Part shown: piece by piece, positions 1-6,584 of the stretch
How positions within the stretch are numbered: position 1 is the first letter of the stretch
Layout: the number at the start of each line of letters is the position of its first letter
Assembly: GCA_023253905.1 (NCBI GenBank)
Contig: JALREG010000149.1
Coordinates: 1 to 8,195, forward strand
Length of the DNA: 8,195 nucleotides
Source: Burkholderiaceae bacterium
GTDB taxonomy: Bacteria > Pseudomonadota > Gammaproteobacteria > Burkholderiales > Burkholderiaceae
Direction: 5' to 3'
Translations under genes and position numbers: made by a program
Notes under the pieces: generated by a model
The model's input: only the letters and a program-made list of their open reading frames with translations
Database searches by the model: none
Told to the model about the DNA's origin: nothing

Positions 1-128
1 ATGGTTGCCAGGTGGCGATAGATGAGTGGCACCATCGGGACGCCACAAAGCCGACGAAACTCCGTGTAGATAGCCCGAGTTTCCGCGCTTGCCTCAGATT
101 CAGCCTGCTCGCTGAGGAGGTTGCTCAT
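1..128 (-). CDS. Partial protein, possibly AhpD-like/DehI-like (N-terminus only)
   Basis: The first 42 codons of a minus-strand gene are present; the rest lies beyond the left edge. The start is the ATG at 128-126, with a GGAGG about 12 bases upstream on the coding strand, slightly far for a ribosome binding site. The visible residues are an acidic, polar leader followed by a stretch containing IYTEFRRLCGVPMVPLIYRHLAT. I recall similar segments (IY-D-R-LGVP-VNLIWRHLAT) near the start of alpha-helical proteins of the AhpD-like or DehI (haloacid dehalogenase) type, but this is from memory. The gene begins 41 bases after the DUF2848 gene on the same strand, so the two are probably co-transcribed. 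That it is a real gene start is fairly secure; the family is a guess. Confidence 0.6.
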   Translation of the reverse strand, partial: MSNLLSEQAESEASAETRAIYTEFRRLCGVPMVPLIYRHLAT

Positions 129-169
129 ATCGGTGACGTCCCTCCGTCGTTGTCGACAGGTGCCGGTTT

Positions 170-862
170 TCAGCCGTAAACCGGAAGGGTATCGATCGCG
201 TATTGATGCCGGATTGAACGCTCAAGTACCGGGTCATGGAGTTCAAACTCGAATACGGGAGATTTCCGGATACCGCCAATGGCTGGCAGGGTGCCGCAGA
301 ACATGAGGCAGTGATCGGATAGCACGCCGTTGCCGTCATGCCATCGGGCGATCAGGTCCAGAGGATCGAGCATGCTTGTGACCGATCCTTCCTGGTACAG
401 ACGGCGCTCGCCGTTCTCGACAATCCACGAGCGAAGCATCAACTGCGACCAGTGCCCGGACACCTCCTCCCAGGGCCAGAAGGTGGTGGCGATGGGCTTG
501 TCGCACATCTGCTTGGAAACCGTGACGCCCACTGTCTCGATGACGCGGTCGGTGTGATCCGAGCCAACGCCCACGTAGAGCCCGCCGCGGATTCGGGCAA
601 GCACAAATTCCACTTCGCCGCTTGAGTCTTCGCCACTGGCTTCGATGCGCTCGGCTGTCGTGACGCGAGCACTCGCCACCCGGTAGAAGATCGGTGTCGA
701 TACGGGCCGCTTGACGCCCAGTTCTTCAAGTTCGCGGATATGTTTTTCAACGGCGGCCTGGTCGCGACCCGTCCAGCCGGCGATGACAGTGGTTGTGAGT
801 TGAAGCTGCGCCAGTTGCGACGAATCGCGTGAGCACAGGACAACGTTGAGCGACTGCGGCAT
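170..862 (-). CDS. DUF2848 family protein (fumarylacetoacetase-like fold expected)
   Basis: This 230-residue protein matches the DUF2848 family along its whole length. Recognisable motifs are AGWTGRD (residues 28-34), SSGEVE (80-85), GVGSDHTDR (98-106), SKQ (116-118), MFCGT (187-191), AIGGI (194-198) and FELHDPVL (206-213). No signal peptide or membrane segment is seen, so it should be cytosolic. The family has no proven reaction that I know of. It is often grouped with the fumarylacetoacetate hydrolase superfamily, whose members cleave or decarboxylate beta-keto acids using a metal held by acidic residues; the EVE at 83-85 could correspond to such ligands, which is inference. The start ATG at 862 has AGGA ten bases upstream on the coding strand. 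The neighbour downstream suggests a two-gene or longer catabolic operon. Confidence 0.88.
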   Translation of the reverse strand: MPQSLNVVLCSRDSSQLAQLQLTTTVIAGWTGRDQAAVEKHIRELEELGVKRPVSTPIFYRVASARVTTAERIEASGEDSSGEVEFVLARIRGGLYVGVGSDHTDRVIETVGVTVSKQMCDKPIATTFWPWEEVSGHWSQLMLRSWIVENGERRLYQEGSVTSMLDPLDLIARWHDGNGVLSDHCLMFCGTLPAIGGIRKSPVFEFELHDPVLERSIRHQYAIDTLPVYG

Positions 863-1168
863 GTTGGATTCGTCCTGGTGTGAAAGTGATTAAGGGCGCC
901 TGTGCGGGCAGGGTTTGCGCGCAGGAACCCCTGGATTGAACCAGATTTTTAGCGGATGTGATTCCACCAACCTCTGCTAGGAAGGGGGGGCCGATGGTCA
1001 CGCAGGGTGGCTGTGGGTGGCGAGACGGTCTGAAGCATCATGATGTGCGTCAAATCGTCGATCAATCGAAGCCTGGCTACCTTGCTTGCTCGACTTGAAT
1101 CAATTGATCGGCGAACGTAAAGCCATAGGATCCGAAGTTATTCTGAACTGGTGATCTTCGAGGCCCAC
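863..1168. promoter_or_regulatory. Divergent intergenic region between the DUF2848 and FAS1 genes
   Basis: About 300 bases without a convincing gene, containing the control regions of two divergent genes. On the plus-strand side there are several short palindromes: CATCATGATG (1036-1045), TTGAATCAA (1095-1103) and ATCAATTGAT (1099-1108). There is also an 8-base inverted repeat, CGATCAAT (1059-1066) and ATTGATCG (1103-1110). The last two elements overlap the proposed -35 box of the FAS1 gene. On the DUF2848 side the leader holds an imperfect hairpin (899-905 with 919-925). No known riboswitch pattern was recognised. A small hypothetical ORF on the minus strand here shows no family features and is judged to be noise. 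Confidence 0.5.
1104..1131 (+). promoter_or_regulatory. Possible sigma70 promoter of the FAS1 lipoprotein gene
   Basis: TTGATC (1104-1109) and TAGGAT (1126-1131) are separated by 16 bases. Each matches the consensus at four of six positions. The -10 box lies 37 bases before the preferred ATG at 1169, giving a leader of about 30 bases. The -35 box overlaps the palindrome ATCAATTGAT, which would suit repression or activation. The matches are only moderate, so this is a candidate. Confidence 0.35.
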
Positions 1169-2095
1169 ATGATCAATTTATCCAAGCGACGCGAGTTTTT
1201 TCTGACGATGATGGCGGCTCCGGGCGTATTGGCGCTCTCAGGATGCGCTGAAGACAGCCAGGGAATGTGGGACTATGTCAGGGCCCAGCCCGACCTTACC
1301 ATCCTCACTCAGGCCATTCAGGCGGCCGGACTTACCGAAGCTGTGGCAAGCAGCCCGAGAACCTTGTTCGCGCCGACCGATACCGCTTTCCAGGCGCTGC
1401 TGAGTGAACTCGGCATCAGCGCGCAGGCGCTCCTTGGCGATACTGCGCTCCTTCAGTCAGTGCTCTCTTATCATTTGATTGGTCAGGCGCAAACGCAGTC
1501 CAGCTGGGTCTCAGGAAAAGCCATCGAGCCGGTGGGTGGAGGCTTCTTTAAACTTGTGACCGGCAACCCGGTCACGATCACTGATGGGCGCAATCGCCTG
1601 GCGCGGTCGACTCAACTTGATGTACAACTCTCCAACGGTGTACTCCACCGCATCGATCAGGTGCTGCTCCCGGCCAACCGCACTATTGTTGCGACCGCGC
1701 AGGCAACTGCTCAGACCAGTACGCTCGTGACTGCTATTCAAGCGGCCGGGCTGGTTCCCACTCTGTCGGCCGCAGGACCGTTCACCGTATTCGCACCGGT
1801 CAATTCGGCTTTTGATGCGCTGTTGATCGAGCTGGGCATTACCCTCAATGCTTTGCTTGCAGATACGGTGTTGCTCACCAAAGTTTTGACCTATCACGTC
1901 GTGGGTGCGCGCGTCTTGCAGGCTGACATCGTGCCGAACCAGGGCGTGACGAGCGCGCAAGGGCAAACGTTTCTGATCAACGCCGGATTCCAGATCACTG
2001 ACGCAAGGCAGCGCGCTATTGCGATTACAGCAACCGATACCCTGGCGAGCAATGGAGTGATTCACCTGGTCGATAGGGTTCTGTTGCCGGTCTGA
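1169..2095 (+). CDS. Tandem fasciclin (FAS1) domain lipoprotein with Tat-like signal
   Basis: The preferred start is the ATG at 1169, because GAGG (1160-1163) lies five bases upstream; a GTG at 1151 in the same frame would add six residues. The 308-residue product opens with a twin-arginine-like signal (KRREFFL, residues 6-12), a short hydrophobic stretch and a lipobox ending LSGC, with the lipidated cysteine at 26. Alanine follows the cysteine, which predicts the outer membrane. Two FAS1 domains follow, at about 35-168 and 175-308. Each shows the first FAS1 motif (TLFAPTDTAF from 65; TVFAPVNSAF from 206), the YH dipeptide (101-102; 242-243) and the closing NGV(L/I)H..D.VLLP motif. FAS1 domains mediate adhesion or ligand binding at cell surfaces; the bacterial role is usually unknown. 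The two domains resemble each other closely, implying an internal duplication. The gene stands alone and converges with the OsmC gene. Confidence 0.92.
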   Translation: MINLSKRREFFLTMMAAPGVLALSGCAEDSQGMWDYVRAQPDLTILTQAIQAAGLTEAVASSPRTLFAPTDTAFQALLSELGISAQALLGDTALLQSVLSYHLIGQAQTQSSWVSGKAIEPVGGGFFKLVTGNPVTITDGRNRLARSTQLDVQLSNGVLHRIDQVLLPANRTIVATAQATAQTSTLVTAIQAAGLVPTLSAAGPFTVFAPVNSAFDALLIELGITLNALLADTVLLTKVLTYHVVGARVLQADIVPNQGVTSAQGQTFLINAGFQITDARQRAIAITATDTLASNGVIHLVDRVLLPV

Positions 2096-2127
2096 TCGCG
2101 CGTGCGGGTTTCCACGTTCGCTACAGG

Positions 2128-2144
2128 GGGCGGCCGGCCCGCCC
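2128..2144. terminator. GC-rich hairpin in the convergent intergenic gap
   Basis: GGGCGG (2128-2133) and CCGCCC (2139-2144) can form a six-base all-GC stem with a five-base loop, inside the 62-base gap between the convergent FAS1 and OsmC genes. The position suits a bidirectional terminator. No run of T follows on either strand, so it does not fit the classic intrinsic type. Confidence 0.3.
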
Positions 2145-2157
2145 GCTGAGCGCATGT

Positions 2158-3336
2158 TCATGCCTGCGCTTTGAGTTCAAACTCCACAACGGGTTCGAGC
2201 GCTGCATGGAAGGCCGCATGCAAATAGCAGGTGTCAGCGGCCATCTGGACCAGCCGCTCCATGACCGCTTCGGACTCCTCGCCGTGAACAAAGATATGGG
2301 TATCGAGCGCGTGGGCGCGGGCAACGCCTGCGGTGACCTCGCATTCTGCATGCTGCACAATTCGAAGAGCGCGGATCTTCATGTGGTGATGCTCGACGTA
2401 TCGTAGGAGCTGGGTCATCAGGCAAAACGCGACTCCCGCAAATGCGTAGGCAAGACCGCTCGGGGCGTGATCGTGATGATGACTGGCGGGGCTTTGAAAC
2501 GAGAAGCGCGACCCTCCCGGCAGATTGGCCCATGAAGTTGAGCGTGCGACCTCGCTTTCAAGCGCACACGTGCCATGAATGGGGATCTCCACCCGCCCGG
2601 ATTGCCAGCTGGGAGGCGTTACGCCAGCGGTTGATTCGGCTGGCCCCAGCTTTTCGATGAGGGGCTGGGCCGGGCGGGGGGCGGCCAGGGGGCGCGGTAC
2701 ATCCCGCCATGCTTTCAAGGGATCGATCGTATCGGGCGCAGGGCTCGCGGCCAGCTGAGGCAGCGCTCTGCGTTGCCCGTTCGCATAGAGCGCAAACGTG
2801 TTCACAAGAGGCTCGCGCCAGGCAGCCAGGATGGGCGATGCCGCAATTGCGCTGGCGGTCAGCGCGCGTACGCGCGCTGCGGACGCATCGGTGGTTGCGC
2901 GGATGACGATGTGCGGTGGAAGGGCATGTCCCCGGCCGGTTCCCTTGAAAAACGAGCCTTCGAATGCGTAATGGTTGATGAGATCACTTTGGAGACTTTC
3001 GAGGCGAATGTGCTCGGCTGCTGCCAGCAGCGAGAGTCGGCTGAGCAGATCAGCCTGCAGGCCAGCCGCCATGAAGCCAAGTGGAAAGGGCGCAAGATCC
3101 GTCCCCTTCAGCCCCGCTCCTTCATCGCTCACCATACGCCAGGCCGAGCCGGCAGCGCCCTCGGTGACCACCGCCTCTTTCTGGTGCCCTCCCATTGCGC
3201 GTGCCTGAACGGTGAACCGGTCGCGTGAATCGGCGCGTCCCAGCACTGCAGGTCTGGTTTCACCTTGATAGACCTTGAAGCAGAGCGGAAAACCGCTCGA
3301 TTCGATGGTGTCGGTCACGGGTGCGGAGAGGGCCAT
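2158..3336 (-). CDS. Tandem OsmC-domain protein (possible thiol-dependent peroxidase)
   Basis: OsmC/Ohr proteins are usually about 140 residues and reduce organic hydroperoxides with two cysteines. This 392-residue protein appears to carry two copies. The first domain (about 40-190) has the OsmC helix (from about 83) but no cysteine there, and at the second cysteine position it has serine in SPILAAW (S167). The second domain (about 250-390) keeps a cysteine in the central helix (GVAFC, C305) and another near the end (ADTCYLHAAF, C370). A proline- and alanine-rich linker (about 192-242) joins them. A histidine cluster (HHHDH, 286-290) precedes the second central helix and another (EHHH, 315-318) follows it. 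The start ATG at 3336 has AAAGGA with seven bases of spacing. No signal peptide is seen. The gene lies 176 bases after the methyltransferase on the same strand, so it may be the last gene of that operon or a separate unit. The family call is strong; peroxidase activity is inferred. Confidence 0.85.
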   Translation of the reverse strand: MALSAPVTDTIESSGFPLCFKVYQGETRPAVLGRADSRDRFTVQARAMGGHQKEAVVTEGAAGSAWRMVSDEGAGLKGTDLAPFPLGFMAAGLQADLLSRLSLLAAAEHIRLESLQSDLINHYAFEGSFFKGTGRGHALPPHIVIRATTDASAARVRALTASAIAASPILAAWREPLVNTFALYANGQRRALPQLAASPAPDTIDPLKAWRDVPRPLAAPRPAQPLIEKLGPAESTAGVTPPSWQSGRVEIPIHGTCALESEVARSTSWANLPGGSRFSFQSPASHHHDHAPSGLAYAFAGVAFCLMTQLLRYVEHHHMKIRALRIVQHAECEVTAGVARAHALDTHIFVHGEESEAVMERLVQMAADTCYLHAAFHAALEPVVEFELKAQA

Positions 3337-3383
3337 CAGTGAGTCCTTTATGGGCTATTTCGGCGCGCTTCAGGTGGGCGTCG

Positions 3384-3389
3384 AGCATA
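3384..3389 (-). promoter_or_regulatory. Possible -10 box of the OsmC gene
   Basis: On the coding strand TATGCT lies 47 bases before the OsmC start, inside the 176-base gap after the methyltransferase gene. It matches TATAAT at four positions, but no good -35 box sits 16-18 bases upstream. The gap length and good ribosome binding site favour a separate promoter; this box is only a candidate. Confidence 0.25.
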
Positions 3390-3512
3390 ACGCGAGGCCC
3401 GCGCCACGATGGTCTGCGCTCATGAAAGCTGCGCAGAGGAAGACGGATTCAGGCGTCTGGCAGCCGCGCACAGACCACCGCAGACGGGCGGCGGCAAAGC
3501 ACGCCGGAGAGG

Positions 3513-4712
3513 CTAAGCGACTTTGTCGGTGGCGGAAAGAGCGACCTTCAACCGCCACAACGACGTGACCTCGGCCCGTCGCGCAGCATGTAGGGGATCG
3601 CCCGCGTCAAAGGATCGGGGGTGCTGCGGGCGGACATCATGACGGGCAGCAACCATCAGTCCCGCGGCGTTGATCTGCGCGAGCAGCGCCTCGCGGGTTC
3701 GAAGGCCCAGGCGTTCGGCCAGGTCGGACAAAATAAGCCAGCCCTCGCCCTCAGGGTTGAGGTGCGCGGCGAGGCCGCTCAGGAAGCCCTGCAGCATGCC
3801 GCCGTTCTCGTCGTAAATGCCACGCTCGAGAGGCGAACCGGGGCGTGCGGGCACCCACGGCGGATTGCAGATCACGAGGTCGGCACGACCCTCGGGGAAA
3901 AACGCGGCCTGTGCCAATTGCACGCGCGACGATAGCCCAAGGCGGTTGATGTTTTCTGTCGCGCACGCGATCGCCCGCGGGTCGGTGTCGGTGGCCACGA
4001 CTTGGAGCGCGCCACGCCGAGCCAGGACGGCTGCCAGCACGCCGGTGCCGGTTCCCACGTCAAACGCAAGACCGACGCGGCCTGTACCCGCAGGCCAGGG
4101 CGCCTTCGCAACCAGATCGACATAGTCGGCGCGGGTGGGGGTGAAGACGCCGTAGTGCGGATGAATGTGTCCGCCTGCGGCCGGCACCTCGATGCCCCGC
4201 AGGTACCACTGATGGGCACCAATCACACCCAGCAGTTCGCGCAACGACACCACCATCGGGCCAGTCGCGGGTCCGTAGGCGTGACGGCAGGCAGCCTGCA
4301 CGTCGGGGGCGCGGCGGAGCGCGATTCCATATTCGGCGTCGAGTTCGATCAGCAGCATGCCCAGCGTGCGTGCGCGCTGTGAGCGTGCCTGTCGCACCCG
4401 GTTGAACGTGTCTGCGGTGATGGCTTCGGATGAGCCCTGTGCACGACTTTGCGCGGCCTTGCGGTCGACGCGGTTCGCGAGCGCGGTGAGCAATTGCCGC
4501 GCGTTTTGGAAGTCGCTTCGCCAAAGCATGCCAACGCCCTGACACGCGAGACCGTAGGCGTCGTTTGCGGTGATGCGGTCATCGGTGGCGATGACGTTTT
4601 TTGGCGGGGGTGTGCCGCGCTCCGATTGCCAGCGGGCCGTACGACTCTCGCCCGCTTCTTCCCAGGCGACCGAGGGGAGGGCTTCCTGTGCTGGGGATGT
4701 CGGCGTAGTCAA
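3513..4712 (-). CDS. Class I SAM-dependent methyltransferase with NPPW motif, substrate unknown
   Basis: This 399-residue protein has a Rossmann-type methyltransferase domain in its C-terminal half. Motif I is FDVGTGTG (217-224), the acidic end of strand 2 is in VVATDTDP (238-245), and the catalytic motif IV is NPPW (283-286). NPPY/NPPW-type motifs mark enzymes that methylate planar nitrogens, such as the release-factor glutamine methyltransferase PrmC and the rRNA methyltransferases RsmC and RlmG. A conserved-looking [17 protein letters not shown] segment (184-200) just before motif I resembles the lead-in of PrmC-like enzymes. The first 180 residues form a separate, mostly helical region. 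The start is a TTG at 4712 that overlaps the stop of the pseudouridine synthase gene (TTGA), which suggests coupled translation. No in-frame ATG occurs before residue 62, and residues 28-75 look conserved, so TTG is the best choice. RNA or a ribosomal protein is a likely substrate given the upstream gene, but this is inference. Confidence 0.85.
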   Translation of the reverse strand: MTTPTSPAQEALPSVAWEEAGESRTARWQSERGTPPPKNVIATDDRITANDAYGLACQGVGMLWRSDFQNARQLLTALANRVDRKAAQSRAQGSSEAITADTFNRVRQARSQRARTLGMLLIELDAEYGIALRRAPDVQAACRHAYGPATGPMVVSLRELLGVIGAHQWYLRGIEVPAAGGHIHPHYGVFTPTRADYVDLVAKAPWPAGTGRVGLAFDVGTGTGVLAAVLARRGALQVVATDTDPRAIACATENINRLGLSSRVQLAQAAFFPEGRADLVICNPPWVPARPGSPLERGIYDENGGMLQGFLSGLAAHLNPEGEGWLILSDLAERLGLRTREALLAQINAAGLMVAARHDVRPQHPRSFDAGDPLHAARRAEVTSLWRLKVALSATDKVA

Positions 4713-5653
4713 AACCTTTCATCCCGACGGAGATAACGCCACTTGCCGAGTGGCATGGGGCCGAGCGGCACGCTGCCGCTGCGAACGCGTTTGAGGCCGG
4801 TGACGGTCAGGCCCACCAGTTCGCACATACGGCGAATCTGGCGCTTGCGGCCCTCGCGAAGTACGAAGCGAAGCTGATGCTCGTTTTGCCAGGATACGCG
4901 TGCGGGCTTGAGGCGCACGCCATCCAGTTCCAACCCATGCTGCAGGCGCTTCATGTCTTCTTCCGACAGTGATCCCTCTACCCGCACCAAATATTCCTTT
5001 TCAACCTCGGAATCCTGGCCGATGAGGCGTTTGGCCACTCGACCGTCCTGAGTGAAGACGAGCAGGCCTGTTGAATCGATATCCAGCCGGCCTGCGGGCG
5101 CGAGCCCTCGAAGGTGGCCGGGCTTGAAGGTAATCTGCGAGGTGTCGCCATCCCAGCGGTTCTCCGGGCGGAGGAGAACGATCGCCGGCTGGTAGCCGTC
5201 TTCAGCCTGTCCCGAGACATAGCCGATGGGTTTGTTGAGCAGGATCGTGACCTGCTCGCTCTGATGGCGGGAAGCAGCCGGGTCGATCTCGATTCGGGCT
5301 GAGGTAGGCACGCGAGCGCCCAGCGTGCTCACCACCTGGCCGTCGACCCTCACCCAGCGGTTTTCAATCCACTCATCGGCTTCACGGCGGGAGCACAGGC
5401 CCAGTTCGCTCATTCGCTTGGACAGGCGCGGGAGATCGGTGCTCGCCTGCGGGGCGACGCTGCGCGCTGGCGACCCGTTGGGTGCTGGACGGCTGGTCTT
5501 CGACGCAGGCGCTCCGGCGGGTCGCTGGCCCGATGGACGCGGCCGCGATGACCGTTCTCCGGGCGGGCGTGTGTCGGCAGACCGCGGGGCTGACGAGCGC
5601 GGCGCGGTGGAACGAGTCGTAGGACGTGGCGACCGAGCGGGCGGTCTTGTCAT
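4709..5653 (-). CDS. 23S rRNA pseudouridine synthase, RluB/E/F family, probably RluF-type
   Basis: This enzyme isomerises a uridine in 23S rRNA to pseudouridine. In the 314-residue protein, residues 1-75 are a basic, disordered-looking tail rich in Arg, Pro, Ser and Ala. An S4 RNA-binding domain follows at about 76-125 ([20 protein letters not shown]). The catalytic domain (about 135-308) contains LNKPIGYVS (139-147), the catalytic motif [11 protein letters not shown] with the nucleophile Asp191, KEYLV (219-223) and [12 protein letters not shown] (267-278). The RQIRRMCE form and the ending PLGKWRYL resemble RluF (U2604 in E. coli) more than RluB or RluE, so RluF is the favoured but unproven subtype. 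The ATG at 5653 overlaps the stop of cytochrome b561 (ATGA), and no strong ribosome binding site is visible; translation is probably coupled to the upstream gene. The family is certain; the target site is not. Confidence 0.93.
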   Translation of the reverse strand: MTRPPARSPRPTTRSTAPRSSAPRSADTRPPGERSSRPRPSGQRPAGAPASKTSRPAPNGSPARSVAPQASTDLPRLSKRMSELGLCSRREADEWIENRWVRVDGQVVSTLGARVPTSARIEIDPAASRHQSEQVTILLNKPIGYVSGQAEDGYQPAIVLLRPENRWDGDTSQITFKPGHLRGLAPAGRLDIDSTGLLVFTQDGRVAKRLIGQDSEVEKEYLVRVEGSLSEEDMKRLQHGLELDGVRLKPARVSWQNEHQLRFVLREGRKRQIRRMCELVGLTVTGLKRVRSGSVPLGPMPLGKWRYLRRDERF

Positions 5654-6474
5654 AGGGCTGCTGTGAGAGGAGAGAAGGGTTTCAGGATGATACTCGTATG
5701 CCGCGCCGAGCCGAGCCCCGCCTCACCGCCGGGCACTGTTTCGGCGTTCGCCCACTCCCAAGCGCCAAACGCGAGCACGCCCGCAGTCAGCAACCAGCCA
5801 AGCCACACGCGGTTGCGTTGGACGATTGAGGGACCGCTACCGGGCGTGCGTCCCGTGAGCATCGGCGCTGCAAGGTTACGTCGGCGTACAAGGCTAAACA
5901 GCAGTAGCCCGACCAAATGGAGCGCGATCAACAACAGGAATCCGTTTGCAAAAACTTCATGCAGGGTTTCAAAGATCTTGCCACCCAGCGGCTTGTCCCA
6001 TTCATGCAGCGCAACGTATCCGGTCACGAATACCGGCACGATCCACACCATCAACAACAGCACCACGCTTGCTGTGAACAGGTGCTGCAACTGGGGGGTG
6101 AAGCGACCAGGGGTACGCCGACCAGGCTTGAGCGCTTCCATCCACGCCGACCAGCCGCTTGCGCGTTTCAGCAATGCGCTCAGGCGGACATGGCGGGGGC
6201 CGATCAGCCCGTAAATCAGCCGGAAGGCGACCAGTGCAATCATCATGTAGCCGAACGCGATATGCGACGAGCGCAACCACTCGCTGTCGCCGGTCAGATA
6301 GGCGCCCACCAGACTCATCGCGAACAACCAGTGGAAAACACGGGTCGGCGCGTCGACGGTCAGTCGGCTAGCTCCGGAAGGGTGCGCGGAAGGGAAGGGG
6401 AAATTGCCCATTTCGCTGAGCGTTCGGCTGGCTCCAGGCAGGATCCTCGCAAGGATCGGTAAACTTGGTTTCAT
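5650..6474 (-). CDS. Cytochrome b561 / hydrogenase-type cytochrome b membrane protein
   Basis: This 274-residue inner-membrane protein should carry two b hemes and pass electrons between the quinone pool and a periplasmic partner. Membrane segments are expected at about 46-64, 70-90, 131-153, 171-196 and 223-240. Likely heme ligands are His48 (in TRVFHWL), His71 (SHIAFGY), His172 (LHEVFANG) and His186 (ALHLVGLL), the usual pattern of this family. The first 40 residues are longer than in typical members, which start a few residues before the DxPTRxFHW motif. The in-frame ATG at 6411 (Met22) is therefore an alternative start. Neither start has a good ribosome binding site; the ATG at 6474 lies 49 bases from the operator and is kept. 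No c-type cytochrome partner with a CXXCH motif occurs in the window. The gene heads a coupled operon and diverges from the PepSY two-component operon. Confidence 0.9.
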   Translation of the reverse strand: MKPSLPILARILPGASRTLSEMGNFPFPSAHPSGASRLTVDAPTRVFHWLFAMSLVGAYLTGDSEWLRSSHIAFGYMMIALVAFRLIYGLIGPRHVRLSALLKRASGWSAWMEALKPGRRTPGRFTPQLQHLFTASVVLLLMVWIVPVFVTGYVALHEWDKPLGGKIFETLHEVFANGFLLLIALHLVGLLLFSLVRRRNLAAPMLTGRTPGSGPSIVQRNRVWLGWLLTAGVLAFGAWEWANAETVPGGEAGLGSARHTSIILKPFSPLTAAL

Positions 6475-6522
6475 GAATCGTCTGTACGGCGTTGAAGGAG
6501 CAGGCAGTGTCTGTGCCTCGAC

Positions 6523-6561
6523 TTGAACTGAACCTGAACCGCGCGTTCAGCTGCCGTTCAG
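6523..6561. promoter_or_regulatory. Symmetric operator of four TTCAG-type half-sites, probable response-regulator binding region
   Basis: TGAAC occurs at 6524-6528 and 6535-6539, and its complement GTTCA at 6545-6549 and 6556-6560. The four half-sites are exactly mirror-symmetric about base 6542, and each pair has an 11-base period. Read outward, the plus strand shows TTCAG-N6-TTCAG and the minus strand TTCAG-N6-TTCAA. The central CTGAAC-N5-GTTCAG is a perfect inverted repeat. An extra TGAAC sits at 6529-6533. Tandem half-sites one helical turn apart are typical for dimers of OmpR-family regulators; the BqsR box of Pseudomonas (TTAAG-N6-TTAAG) has the same layout. The region lies between the divergent cytochrome b561 and PepSY operons, so the regulator encoded at 6908 is the natural candidate. 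Confidence 0.7.
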
Positions 6562-6584
6562 GTTCGTTTTGTCAGCATGACGGC

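Noticed and set aside
927..950. Short CTGG/CCAG stem followed by five T on the plus strand, terminator-like
   Set aside because: The stem is only four bases and no plus-strand gene precedes it.
1049..1054. TTGACG on the minus strand as a -35 box for the DUF2848 gene
   Set aside because: No acceptable -10 box occurs 16-18 bases downstream, so a promoter cannot be claimed.
1511..2161. 216-residue open frame on the minus strand across the FAS1 gene
   Set aside because: It is antisense to a clear FAS1 gene, its translation shows no domain, and long shadow frames are common in GC-rich DNA.
2773..3228. 151-residue open frame on the plus strand inside the OsmC gene
   Set aside because: Its composition is typical of a shadow frame, it has no family motif, and the opposite strand carries a recognisable OsmC protein.
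3413..3437. Seven-base stem (TCTGCGC/GCGCAGA) in the gap between the methyltransferase and OsmC genes
   Set aside because: The loop is 11 bases and no T run follows on the minus strand, so a terminator cannot be supported; it may be chance in GC-rich DNA.
5917..6462. 181-residue open frame on the plus strand opposite cytochrome b561
   Set aside because: It is very rich in Gln, Arg and His, as expected from the reverse of membrane-segment codons, and the other strand is clearly the real gene.
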